A stretch of DNA of 12,179 nucleotides, taken from assembly GCA_946479335.1 (NCBI GenBank), contig CAMLFP010000149.1, positions 1 through 12,179 of the forward strand, in the 5' to 3' direction. The translations under genes were made by a program, and so were the position numbers. The stretch comes from an uncultured Archangium sp. (GTDB lineage: Bacteria; Myxococcota; Myxococcia; Myxococcales; Myxococcaceae). Below the pieces are notes generated by a model that had not been told where the DNA came from, made no database searches, and saw only the letters and a program-made list of their open reading frames with translations. Shown one piece after another: positions 1-6,600 of this stretch; within the stretch, counting starts at the first letter, position 1, and each line of letters opens with the position of its first letter.

Positions 1-458
1 ACGCCCGACACCACGCCCACCCCGGCGTGCGCCAACTGCTTCGCGAAGCCGCGGAGGTAGCGCAGCGCCGACTCCTCCACCGAGCGGCTGCCGACGATGG
101 CGACCCGGCGGCGGCGCGGCGCCTCGAAGGCCGGCCCCTGCGCGAACAACAGCGGCGGCGCGTCGGCCACCCCGTCGAGCTTCTCGGGCCACCCGGCGTC
201 ACCGGGGAACAAGACGCGCACCTGGTGTTCGCGGCAGACGGCCTCGAGCTGCGCCGCGCCCTGCTCCAGGGTGTCGAGCGCCGAGAGCGCCTCGCGGGCC
301 TTGCCGTGCCAGTCGACGAGCGGCACCCACCGCGAGGTCGGCTGCCGGAGCAACGCCGCGAGGGACCCATGGCGCGCGCGCAGCGCACTCAGGGTGACCG
401 GGCCCACTCCGCGAATCGACCACAACGCCGCCAACGCCCGCTTCTCGTCCGTGTCCAT
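1..458 (-). CDS. dprA: DNA-processing protein DprA (N-terminal part, cut by window edge)
   Basis: DprA (Smf) binds incoming single-stranded DNA and loads RecA during natural transformation in the cytoplasm. Only the first 152 codons lie in the window; the gene continues past position 1. Residues about 9-40 form the N-terminal helix-hairpin-helix-like region (IRGVGPVTLSAL at 15-26). Residues 82-108 match the family stretch around VLFPGDAGWPEKL followed by APPLLFAQG. The Rossmann-like core begins with VAIVGSRS at 119-126 and continues to GVGVVSG at the edge, as in typical DprA. The ATG at 458-456 is the first possible start: this frame is open back to the stop of the upstream tsaP-like gene and has no earlier start codon. 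The gene lies 45 bases downstream of that gene and is probably co-transcribed. The run GGGGAG abuts the ATG with no normal spacing and partly lies in a hairpin. Confidence 0.9.
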   Translation of the reverse strand, partial: MDTDEKRALAALWSIRGVGPVTLSALRARHGSLAALLRQPTSRWVPLVDWHGKAREALSALDTLEQGAAQLEAVCREHQVRVLFPGDAGWPEKLDGVADAPPLLFAQGPAFEAPRRRRVAIVGSRSVEESALRYLRGFAKQLAHAGVGVVSG

Positions 459-460
459 CT

Positions 461-479
461 CCCCGTCATACCTGCGGGG
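461..479 (-). promoter_or_regulatory. Small hairpin just upstream of the dprA start
   Basis: A perfect 5-bp inverted repeat (CCCCG at 461-465, CGGGG at 475-479) with a 9-base loop lies two bases upstream of the dprA ATG on the minus-strand transcript. Its start-proximal arm holds most of the only purine-rich, Shine-Dalgarno-like run (GGGGAG). In the mRNA it could mask ribosome access. The stem is short, and such repeats are frequent in G+C-rich DNA, so this is only a candidate. Confidence 0.25.
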
Positions 480-503
480 TCCGACATGTGAGGGCCGGGG
501 CGC

Positions 504-1664
504 TCAGCGCGCGGCGCGCGGGCCGCCGCCGGAGACGCGGATCTCCGCGTGCTCGCCGCGCACCAGTTCGCGCATCGAGCGCGACACGAGGCAGATCGAC
601 GTCTTCGCCTTGACCTCGAACGCCACGCACTGCCCCACGTCTTCACGGGGGATGTCGTCGTCGATCAGCGTGGGCTGCATGATCTTCTCCGACGGGAGCG
701 GGTCGTTCTGGCGCCAGAAGGTGAAGACGTTGCCGACCTTCACGCCGTCATCGGAGCCCTTGTCCATGATCACCAGCTGGTGCTCGCCGAAGGTGGTGAG
801 GAAGGTCTTCACCTCCGAGACGAGGCGCGCGTCTTTCACCGCCCTGGTGTTGGGGCGCGCGGCGACCAGCTTCATCAGCGGCTCGCCCGCGGGGCCGAGG
901 AGATCGCCACGGCGGACCTCGTCGTACTGCTTCACGATCTGCACCGAGGCGCGCTTCTCGCCGTCGATGCGCACCACCTTGGCCTCCGCCAGCACCGAGG
1001 TGAAGTAGCCGACCGGGCGCAGCGTGATGGGGTGGATGACCTCGCCTTCGTTGCGGAAGATGACGTACGTCTCACCGAGCTTCGGCGCCTTCTTGTTGAA
1101 CTCGACGTAGATGTTCTCGGGGTACGTCAACACGATGCGCTCGGAGAACGAGCCGAAGATGCGGCCCGACTCCTCGATCTCGTCGCTGGTCACGAAGCCC
1201 GGCAGCAGCACCGCCTGGCCGTTCTTCACGCGGTAGCCGATCTGCCCGGTGGCGGTGACCTTGTCGTCGTACATCTCGCCTTCGTCGACGTTCTGCTCTT
1301 CGGGTTCACCGGCCTCGACCTGCGTCGGCACCTCTTCGCCCTGGCCGTAGAAGCGCACCTCGTTGCCCGGGTAGATCCAGTGCGGGTTGGCGATCTCCGG
1401 GTTGTACGACCAGACCTTGGGCCAGTACCACGGGCTCCCGAGGAACTTCTGGGAGAGGTCCCACAGGGTGTCGCCCTTCTCGACGGTGTGCTGCTGGCCG
1501 GGCGCCGACGCCTTGCCGGTGGCCGACGGCGTCTTCGCGGGCGCCTGATCTTCTTCGTCAGGCCGGAAGGTGGCGCCGCCTTCGGTCAGGCTGTTGTCGT
1601 CATCGCTCTGCGCGGAGGCGAGCGAGGCGAGGCTGAAGACCGCGGTGAAGATGAGCTTGCGCAT
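504..1664 (-). CDS. tsaP: TsaP-like LysM peptidoglycan-binding protein (type IV pilus secretin-associated)
   Basis: A 386-residue exported protein. Residues 1-19 form a Sec signal peptide (hydrophobic core, ASA-Q cleavage site). Residues 20-57 are an acidic, Ala/Pro-rich linker. Residues 59-106 are one LysM domain (HTVEKGDTLWDLSQKFLG, ending NPHWIYPGNEVRFY), which binds peptidoglycan glycan chains. The remainder is beta-rich, with a C-terminal FlgT-like stretch (VIMDKGSDDGVKVGNVFTF). This architecture, and the position immediately beside dprA, match TsaP, which in Myxococcus and Neisseria supports the PilQ secretin during surface assembly of type IV pili. Also from general knowledge, Pseudomonas has a LysM gene beside dprA. 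The ATG at 1664 is preceded by GAGG with a 6-base spacer. It starts 12 bases after the CpoB-like gene, so the two are probably co-transcribed. The alternative is a generic LysM envelope protein. Confidence 0.75.
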   Translation of the reverse strand: MRKLIFTAVFSLASLASAQSDDDNSLTEGGATFRPDEEDQAPAKTPSATGKASAPGQQHTVEKGDTLWDLSQKFLGSPWYWPKVWSYNPEIANPHWIYPGNEVRFYGQGEEVPTQVEAGEPEEQNVDEGEMYDDKVTATGQIGYRVKNGQAVLLPGFVTSDEIEESGRIFGSFSERIVLTYPENIYVEFNKKAPKLGETYVIFRNEGEVIHPITLRPVGYFTSVLAEAKVVRIDGEKRASVQIVKQYDEVRRGDLLGPAGEPLMKLVAARPNTRAVKDARLVSEVKTFLTTFGEHQLVIMDKGSDDGVKVGNVFTFWRQNDPLPSEKIMQPTLIDDDIPREDVGQCVAFEVKAKTSICLVSRSMRELVRGEHAEIRVSGGGPRAAR

Positions 1665-1676
1665 GACGAACCTCTT

Positions 1677-2507
1677 TTACGGTGAACCGGTGGAAGGCGT
1701 GGAGGCCTGGGCGAGGCGTTGTTGGGCCTGATTCGCGGCGCTGGTGCCCGGGTAGTTGGCGACGATTCGCTCCCACGTGGCGCGCGCCTCCTTCGGCTTG
1801 TTGAGCCGGGCGCGGCAGTCGGCGAGCTTGAGCATCGAGTCGAGCACCGCGTCGCCGGCGGGGTACTGCGCGACGACGCGCTCGAACTGCTCGGAGGCCT
1901 TGTCGAAGTCCTTGCTGGAGTGCAGCGCGAGGCCCGCGAAGTAGAGCGCGTTGTCGGCCCTGGGGTGCTTCGGCCAGTCGCTGACGAACTGCTGGAGCTG
2001 CGCGACGCCGCCCTCGAGGTTGCCGGTCTTCAGCATCTCCACGCCGCGGTCGAACTGCTGCTCCGCCATCGCGAGATCGGCCTCGTCGGGCTCGGAGTTC
2101 TGCTGCGCCTCGCGCAGGTTGGTGAAGGTCTCCGCGGGCTCGGCCACCTCGATGCGGGTGTCGATCTTCGGCGCGGCCTCGTGCTTCGGCTTCAACTTCA
2201 CCACCGCCAGCGGCGGCAGCGCACCGAGCGACGAGGTGTCGGGCTTCGCCGCGCTGTCCACCACCGGGCGCGGCGTCGCCACCTTCGCCGACCCCAGCAC
2301 GCGCTCGGTCTCGAGCTTCTCGACCCGCGACTCCAGGCGTGCGTTGTCGGCCCGCAGCGCGCGGATGACCGAGAGCAGCTCCGCGTGTTCTGCGCGGGTC
2401 ACGGAGTCTGTCGCGCAGCCGGCGAGCGCGAGACAGGAGATGGCGGCGAGCGTACGAATGGTGCGGTCGAAGATAGAGAGGCCCTCCGCCGGGAGCAAGA
2501 AAAGCAC
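1677..2507 (-). CDS. cpoB: CpoB/YbgF-like lipoprotein: coiled coil plus C-terminal TPR
   Basis: CpoB (YbgF) is a periplasmic Tol-Pal partner that coordinates outer-membrane constriction with peptidoglycan synthesis. This 276-residue protein (from GTG 2507) has a lipobox LALAGC with the lipidated cysteine at residue 31, a coiled coil at about 40-67 (SVIRALRADNARLESRVEKL), a Pro/Lys-rich linker, and a TPR domain at about 146-267. The TPR part carries family phrases such as NALYFAGLALHSSKDFDKA and WERIVANYPGTSAANQAQ. Lipidation differs from soluble E. coli CpoB. No tol or pal gene lies in the window, so a generic TPR lipoprotein remains possible. The start is uncertain: GTG 2507 has no ribosome-binding site and yields an unusual signal peptide. 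A strong GGAGG (2487-2483) sits 8 bases before an in-frame ATC (2474), and ATT (2459) would give a textbook signal peptide. It lies 12 bases after pgeF. Confidence 0.72.
   Translation of the reverse strand: MLFLLPAEGLSIFDRTIRTLAAISCLALAGCATDSVTRAEHAELLSVIRALRADNARLESRVEKLETERVLGSAKVATPRPVVDSAAKPDTSSLGALPPLAVVKLKPKHEAAPKIDTRIEVAEPAETFTNLREAQQNSEPDEADLAMAEQQFDRGVEMLKTGNLEGGVAQLQQFVSDWPKHPRADNALYFAGLALHSSKDFDKASEQFERVVAQYPAGDAVLDSMLKLADCRARLNKPKEARATWERIVANYPGTSAANQAQQRLAQASTPSTGSP
2470..2498 (-). promoter_or_regulatory. Possible sigma-70-like promoter at the 5' end of the CpoB-like gene
   Basis: On the minus strand TTGCTC (2498-2493) and TATCTT (2475-2470) are separated by exactly 17 bases, resembling -35 and -10 boxes. 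A transcript from here would begin near 2463, inside the annotated coding region. That would fit only if translation starts later than GTG 2507. The match to consensus is partial (3/6 and 4/6), so this is a candidate internal promoter for the cpoB-tsaP-dprA part of the operon. Confidence 0.2.
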
Positions 2508-2519
2508 CGGCGCGCGGCG

Positions 2520-3281
2520 CTACAGGCGTGAAGCGCCCACACAGGTGATGAACGAGAGGTGGCGCCCGGTGACGCCGTGATCTCGCCGATGCGAGAAGAA
2601 CCGCGCGTCGCACCGCGTGCAGTGCGGCAACACCGCCACGTGGCCCGCCGCGACCCCGGCGCGCGCCAGGGTCAGCGTCACCGCCCGCGGGAGATCGAGG
2701 TGCTTCTTCTCCTTCCCCTCCACCGAGACGACCACCTCCGCGCCGAACGCCGCCGAGAAGCGCTGCGGGAGCTCGCCGTCGACCTCGAAGCAGCACCGCT
2801 GGATGCACGGGCCGATGGCCGCGCGGACGTCTTCGGTGCGCGTGCCCAGGGAGAACCAGACCTCCAGCGTCTTCGCGGTGAGCTCGTTGATCACCCCGCG
2901 CCACCCCGCGTGCACCGCCGCGACCCGGCCGCTTCCCCGGTCATGCAGCAGCACGGGGAGACAATCGGCGGTGCGAACGCCGACCGCCGTCCCCGGAGTC
3001 GCGGTCCACAACGCGTCGGCGGGCGTCTCCGGCGTCGACTCGAGGGCGGGCACCACCCCGTCGCCGTGCACCTGGGTCACCGTGAAGAGGCGCTCGGGCG
3101 ACACCCGCGCCGCCTCCGCCAGCCGCCGGAGGTTCTCCCGTACGTGCGCCGGGTCGTCGCCCACGGAGAAGGAGGTGTTGAGCGAGCTGAACGGCCCGCC
3201 TGAAACTCCACCTTCTCGGGTCGGAAAGCCGTGCGGCACGTCAAGTGTTGACGCAGTGAGCAATTCCACGCGACTGAACAT
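2520..3281 (-). CDS. pgeF: PgeF/YfiH family protein (laccase-domain purine nucleoside phosphorylase / peptidoglycan editing factor)
   Basis: A 253-residue cytoplasmic protein of the YfiH/YlmD family. Members act as purine nucleoside phosphorylase/adenosine deaminase, and PgeF in E. coli prevents misincorporation of serine into peptidoglycan. The metal-binding triad is intact: His72 (TQVHG), Cys107 (RTADCLPVLL) and His124 (VHAGWRG). The family C terminus is also present (HCTRCDARFFSHRRD, then TGRHLSFI). Length is normal. I chose the ATG at 3281 because homology begins there (MFSRVELLTA); the reading frame is open further upstream, but that part lies inside the divergent gene. AGAGAGG lies somewhat far upstream of the ATG. 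It is the first gene of the minus-strand run and sits head-to-head with the diguanylate cyclase gene, 16 bases apart. An envelope-related role would suit its neighbours. Confidence 0.9.
   Translation of the reverse strand: MFSRVELLTASTLDVPHGFPTREGGVSGGPFSSLNTSFSVGDDPAHVRENLRRLAEAARVSPERLFTVTQVHGDGVVPALESTPETPADALWTATPGTAVGVRTADCLPVLLHDRGSGRVAAVHAGWRGVINELTAKTLEVWFSLGTRTEDVRAAIGPCIQRCCFEVDGELPQRFSAAFGAEVVVSVEGKEKKHLDLPRAVTLTLARAGVAAGHVAVLPHCTRCDARFFSHRRDHGVTGRHLSFITCVGASRL
3239..3253. promoter_or_regulatory. 15-base inverted repeat, candidate operator between pgeF and the diguanylate cyclase
   Basis: CGTCAAGTGTTGACG consists of perfect 6-base arms (CGTCAA/TTGACG) around GTG. It lies inside the start of pgeF (codons 10-14) and 45-59 bases upstream of the TTG start of the diguanylate cyclase. 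Its right arm, TTGACG, resembles a -35 box for the plus-strand gene, though no convincing -10 box follows at the right distance. The arrangement fits a repressor site acting on the divergent pair, but chance occurrence cannot be excluded. Confidence 0.3.
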
Positions 3282-3297
3282 ATGCTGCGCGCCTCTC

Positions 3298-5202
3298 TTG
3301 CGCTCGATTCGTACCAGGTTGTTGGCGGCGGTCGCCGTACCCGCCGTGTTGTTGGCCACCTTTGGCACCGCGGGCGCGTGGCGCGCGACCGACCACGCCG
3401 TGCGCGAGAAGACCCGCGATGACGCGCTGGGTCTCGCCTCGTTCGTCGCCACCACCTTCGGCGTGGTGGAAGACGCCAAGCCCGGCACCGACGCGCGCCT
3501 GGCGCACCGGGCGGTCACCAACGCGGTGCGCAGCGACTGGTCGGCGCTCCAGCTGGTGACCGAGCTGCGCATCATCGGCCGCGACGGGCGCGTGAAGTGG
3601 AGCCGCGCCATCGAAGAAGAAGACAAGCCGTGGGGCGACGCGCGGGCGGTGCTGGCCGTCGACGGGGTGCGCACGGCCTTCGACGAGAACGGCGGCGAGG
3701 TGCTCTACCCGCTCGGCGGCGTCGCGTGCGGCGGGTGCCACACCGGCGACTCGACGCTGAAGGCGGGCGTGCTGCAGCTGCGCGTGCCGAAGTCGGCGCT
3801 GCGCAAGCAGGTGGGCGAAGTCTTCAGCAACGCCACCTGGTTCATCGCGCTCTTCCTGGTGGTGCTGACGGCGTCGCTGTTCCTCGCGGTGCGCCGCTAT
3901 GTCACGCGGCCGTTGTCGCGGCTGGCGAAGGTGATGAAGCGCGCGGAGGCCGGCGACGTGGTGGTGCGCGCGCCGGCGGGCGACGGCGATGAGCTCGCGC
4001 GCCTGGGCACGGCGTTCAACCGCATGCTGGAGCACCTCACCGACTTCAAGGTGAACGAGATCGACGCGCAGCGCGACCTCGAAGAAGCGCGCACCGCGCT
4101 GGAGCTGAAGGCGGAGATCGAGAAGCGCGCCACCGAGCTGCAGCTGCTCTTCGACCTCTCGCGCACCATCGCCGCGACGTTGGACCTCGACGAGGTGCTC
4201 TCGCTGGTGACCACCGAGGTGCCGGAGAAGCTGGGCGTCAACCACTTCAGCGTGATGCTGCTCACCGCCGACGGCGCGCTGGAGGTCCGCAAGGCGCACC
4301 CGGCCGCTTCGGGCATCGAGGGCATGCGCTTCGAGGTCGGCGAGGGCGTCGGCGGCCACGCGGCGAAGGAGCGCGCGCTGCACTACGCGCCCGACGTCGA
4401 GAAGGAGCCGCTCTTCAAGAAGCGCGGCGGCGATCAGAAGGGCTCGCTGCTGTCGGTGCCCATGGTGCGCAGCGGCGAGCTGCTGGGCGTCTTGAACTTC
4501 GAGCGCCCGCAGGTGAACGCCTTCACGCCCCGCGAGCGCGACCTGTTCGTCGCCGTGGCTGATCAGATCGGCCTCGCGGTGCAGAACGCGCGGCTGCACG
4601 AGCAGACCGTGGCGCTGTCGATCACCGACCCGCTCACCGGCGTGCCCAACCGGCGCTTCTTCTACCAGCAGCTCAACAGCGAGCTGGCGCGCGCCGAGCG
4701 CTTCGGCACTCCGGTATCGATGGTGATGGTCGACATCGATCACTTCAAGCAGCTCAACGATCACTCCGGGCACTCCGCCGGCGACGAGGTGCTGCGCAAG
4801 GTCGCGCAGCTGCTGCGCCACAACCTGCGCAAGGTCGACACGCTGGCGCGCTACGGCGGCGAGGAGTTCATCGTGCTGCTGCCGCAGATCGGCCACGACG
4901 AGGCGCGCGAGGTCGCCGAGAAGCTGCGCCGCGCGGTGGCCGACACCACCTTCGAGCAGGGGAAACGGCAGCCGCTGGGCATCGTCTCCATCTCGGTGGG
5001 CGTCGCCACCCTGCCCCGCGACGCGAACGATGACGTGAAGCTGATCGACGCGGCCGACTCCGCGCTCTACGCCAGCAAGCGCGGCGGGCGAAACCGGGTC
5101 ACCGCCTACGCGCCCGGCATGGAGCAGGAGCCCACCCGTCAGCGCAGCCGCCTCGCGCGCGCCGTCACGGGTGAGATTCCGGCGATCGTCATCAAGGAGT
5201 AG
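3298..5202 (+). CDS. Membrane diguanylate cyclase with CxxCH-bearing periplasmic sensor, HAMP, GAF and GGDEF domains
   Basis: Predicted to make cyclic-di-GMP from two GTP at the inner membrane. From TTG 3298 it has 634 residues: TM1 about 8-27; periplasmic region about 28-180 with ACGGCH (C144, C147, H148), the c-type heme attachment pattern; TM2 about 181-201; HAMP about 202-255; coiled coil about 255-285; GAF about 282-430; GGDEF domain about 438-605. The active site GGEEF is at 520-524, the metal aspartate D479 is in VDIDHFK, and the product-inhibition I-site RKVD is at 511-514, five residues before GGEEF. All key residues for activity and feedback control are present. The start is uncertain: TTG 3298 gives MRSIRTRLLAAV, a normal cytoplasmic N terminus, but lacks a Shine-Dalgarno. 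GTG 3256 is the alternative and would overlap pgeF. No ATG is in frame. A heme-based redox or gas sensor is inferred, not shown. Confidence 0.9.
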   Translation: MRSIRTRLLAAVAVPAVLLATFGTAGAWRATDHAVREKTRDDALGLASFVATTFGVVEDAKPGTDARLAHRAVTNAVRSDWSALQLVTELRIIGRDGRVKWSRAIEEEDKPWGDARAVLAVDGVRTAFDENGGEVLYPLGGVACGGCHTGDSTLKAGVLQLRVPKSALRKQVGEVFSNATWFIALFLVVLTASLFLAVRRYVTRPLSRLAKVMKRAEAGDVVVRAPAGDGDELARLGTAFNRMLEHLTDFKVNEIDAQRDLEEARTALELKAEIEKRATELQLLFDLSRTIAATLDLDEVLSLVTTEVPEKLGVNHFSVMLLTADGALEVRKAHPAASGIEGMRFEVGEGVGGHAAKERALHYAPDVEKEPLFKKRGGDQKGSLLSVPMVRSGELLGVLNFERPQVNAFTPRERDLFVAVADQIGLAVQNARLHEQTVALSITDPLTGVPNRRFFYQQLNSELARAERFGTPVSMVMVDIDHFKQLNDHSGHSAGDEVLRKVAQLLRHNLRKVDTLARYGGEEFIVLLPQIGHDEAREVAEKLRRAVADTTFEQGKRQPLGIVSISVGVATLPRDANDDVKLIDAADSALYASKRGGRNRVTAYAPGMEQEPTRQRSRLARAVTGEIPAIVIKE

Positions 5203-5253
5203 CGTTCAGCCCGACGAGCCAATCGTGACTCGCCCTCTCACCAAGGAGGCGTC

Positions 5254-5721
5254 ATGGAAACGCTGCTCTCTCAATGGGCGAAGCTGACCCGCTTCGTCGA
5301 ACGCAACAGCGACCTCACGTTCGAGTTCATCCGCATCTACCTGGGCCTCGGGCTCTTCGCGAAGGGCGTGTACTTCGCGGGCCACCTGGGGAGCGTGCTG
5401 ACGCTCGTGGAGCACGGCACGCTGCCGGTCTCCGGGGTCATCGTCGCGCACTACGTGGCGATGGCGCACCTCGCGGGCGGGCTGTTGCTCGCGTCGGGGT
5501 TGGTCACGCGCGTCGCGGCGCTGGCGCAGGTGCCGGTGCTGCTGGGCGCCATCTTCGTGGTGCACCTGCGTGACGGGCTCTTCGGCGCCTCCGAGAACCT
5601 GGAGTTCGCGGTGCTGGTGCTGTTCCTGCTGGTGCTGACGGTGGTGAACGGCGGCGGCCGGCTGTCAGCCGATGCGTGGCTGGCGCGGCGTGAAGCCCTG
5701 CTCACGCACGCCCCCCGCTGA
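5254..5721 (+). CDS. DoxX-like small integral membrane protein
   Basis: A 155-residue inner-membrane protein with about four hydrophobic segments, near residues 22-43, 64-83, 86-106 and 116-135. The pattern resembles the DoxX family: a first helix containing IYLGLGLFAKGVYF, then AHLAGGLLLASGLVTRVAAL, with a charged C-terminal tail. The family is poorly defined; members are linked to redox or thiosulfate metabolism and envelope stress, and no substrate can be assigned. The ATG at 5254 is well supported by AAGGAGG five bases upstream, the best ribosome-binding site in the window. It starts 51 bases after the diguanylate cyclase on the same strand, so co-transcription is possible. It ends 11 bases before a convergent gene. 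Confidence 0.65.
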   Translation: METLLSQWAKLTRFVERNSDLTFEFIRIYLGLGLFAKGVYFAGHLGSVLTLVEHGTLPVSGVIVAHYVAMAHLAGGLLLASGLVTRVAALAQVPVLLGAIFVVHLRDGLFGASENLEFAVLVLFLLVLTVVNGGGRLSADAWLARREALLTHAPR

Positions 5722-5742
5722 GCCCGCGGCACTCAGAGCGGG
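5714..5742. terminator. Hairpin shared by two convergent genes
   Basis: CCCGCTGAG (5714-5722) pairs with CTCAGAGCGGG (5732-5742): CTGAG/CTCAG is perfect, followed by a 2-base bulge and CCCG/CGGG, around a 9-base loop. The left arm contains the TGA of the DoxX-like gene and the right arm the complement of the TGA of the convergent lipoprotein gene. The position suits a bidirectional terminator, but there is no T-run on either side, so Rho-independent activity is uncertain. Confidence 0.35.
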
Positions 5743-6536
5743 TCGTCAGACGGCGGCTGCTCGGCGCCGGGCGTCTCCTGCGGCGGCGCGGCGCCGTCGG
5801 AGGTCTCGGCCGTGCGGCGCGCGGGCGTCAGATCCTTCGCGACCTGCTCCGCCACGCCGGTCACCACCTGGCGGATGCGCGCGGCGAACAGCTCGGCATT
5901 CTTGCGCACCTCGAAGGGGTCGAGGTGCGGCAGCCCGGCGTGGAGATCGTCGCTGATGAAGCTGCGCCGGTAGAGCTCGCTGCCGTCGATGCGGAACATG
6001 CGCGCGAAGCCCAGCACGTACACGCCGGCGACGCCGTTCTGGCTGCGCATGCCGTAGTCTTCGATGACGATCTCCACCACGGTGTCGGCGCCCAGCGCGC
6101 GCAGCCGCTCGTAGTCGGGCGCGTTGGCCGGCACCTCGTGCACCAGGAAGCTCTCCAGCACGCGCGCCACCTTCACCGCGTGGACCACGCGCGTCCACGG
6201 GTTGACCTTCGGCAGCAGCGCCAGCGTGTTGGAGCGCAGCGAGTCGGCGAACTCGAAGCGCGAGATGGTGCGCGCCACCAGTTCACCGTTCTTGTCCGTG
6301 CTGCCCACGGTGAGCGCGTTGCCGAGGCGGCGGTCGGCCTCTTCGGGCGAGAGGCGCTTGAGCTTGTCTTTGTACGAGCTGTCGTCGCGGAAGACCGTGG
6401 AGTGCGGCCCGGCGCTGTCGGTGATGCGCGCGATGAAGGCCACCTGCTTCGTCTCGTCGAGCGCCGCCGGTGACGGCAGGTGCGCCGCACAGCCCGATAC
6501 GATCGCCGCCATCAGCAAGCCGAAAAACGCGCGCAT
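5733..6536 (-). CDS. Lipoprotein of unknown function
   Basis: A 267-residue predicted lipoprotein whose family I do not recognise. The ATG at 6536 gives a compact lipoprotein signal (MRAFFGLLMAAIVSGC) with the lipidated cysteine at residue 16. The frame is open further upstream, but that part lies inside the divergent gene. The middle of the protein looks like an alternating alpha/beta domain, with a conserved-looking segment GADTVVEIVIEDYGM followed by GVYVLGFARMFRIDGSELY, reminiscent of envelope lipoproteins that form small beta-sheet domains. The last 30 residues are Pro/Glu/Asp-rich and probably disordered. Alanine after the cysteine suggests outer-membrane sorting, by analogy with E. coli rules. 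There is no clear Shine-Dalgarno. It is divergent from the phosphoesterase-like lipoprotein gene, 64 bases away, and convergent with the DoxX-like gene. Confidence 0.75.
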   Translation of the reverse strand: MRAFFGLLMAAIVSGCAAHLPSPAALDETKQVAFIARITDSAGPHSTVFRDDSSYKDKLKRLSPEEADRRLGNALTVGSTDKNGELVARTISRFEFADSLRSNTLALLPKVNPWTRVVHAVKVARVLESFLVHEVPANAPDYERLRALGADTVVEIVIEDYGMRSQNGVAGVYVLGFARMFRIDGSELYRRSFISDDLHAGLPHLDPFEVRKNAELFAARIRQVVTGVAEQVAKDLTPARRTAETSDGAAPPQETPGAEQPPSDDPL

Positions 6537-6600
6537 GGAGCCGCTGCCTACTCTGGAACCTTGTGGACCTGTGAATTTGATTCCGCTACGCAGCCCGGCC
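6537..6600. promoter_or_regulatory. Divergent promoter region between two lipoprotein genes
   Basis: This 64-base gap is the longest non-coding stretch in the window. It holds its most A+T-rich patch (TGTGAATTTGATTCC), as expected for a promoter serving both directions. For the plus strand, TTGTGG and GCTACG with an 18-base spacer are a weak -35/-10 pair; for the minus strand, TTCACA is a possible -35. Neither gene has a good Shine-Dalgarno. Exact sites cannot be fixed by eye. Confidence 0.35.

Noticed and set aside
97..1008. Plus-strand open frame over dprA and the tsaP-like gene
   Set aside because: Ser/Arg-rich, crosses two real genes antisense, and has no domain.
3282..3422. 46-codon plus-strand frame starting at ATG, back-to-back with the pgeF ATG
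   Set aside because: Translation is Arg-rich and unlike a protein, it has no Shine-Dalgarno, and it overlaps the N terminus of the diguanylate cyclase in another frame.
3241..4896. Long minus-strand open frame opposite the diguanylate cyclase
   Set aside because: His/Arg/Ala-rich translation with no recognisable domain, lying antisense to a gene with clear domains. Typical of G+C-rich DNA.
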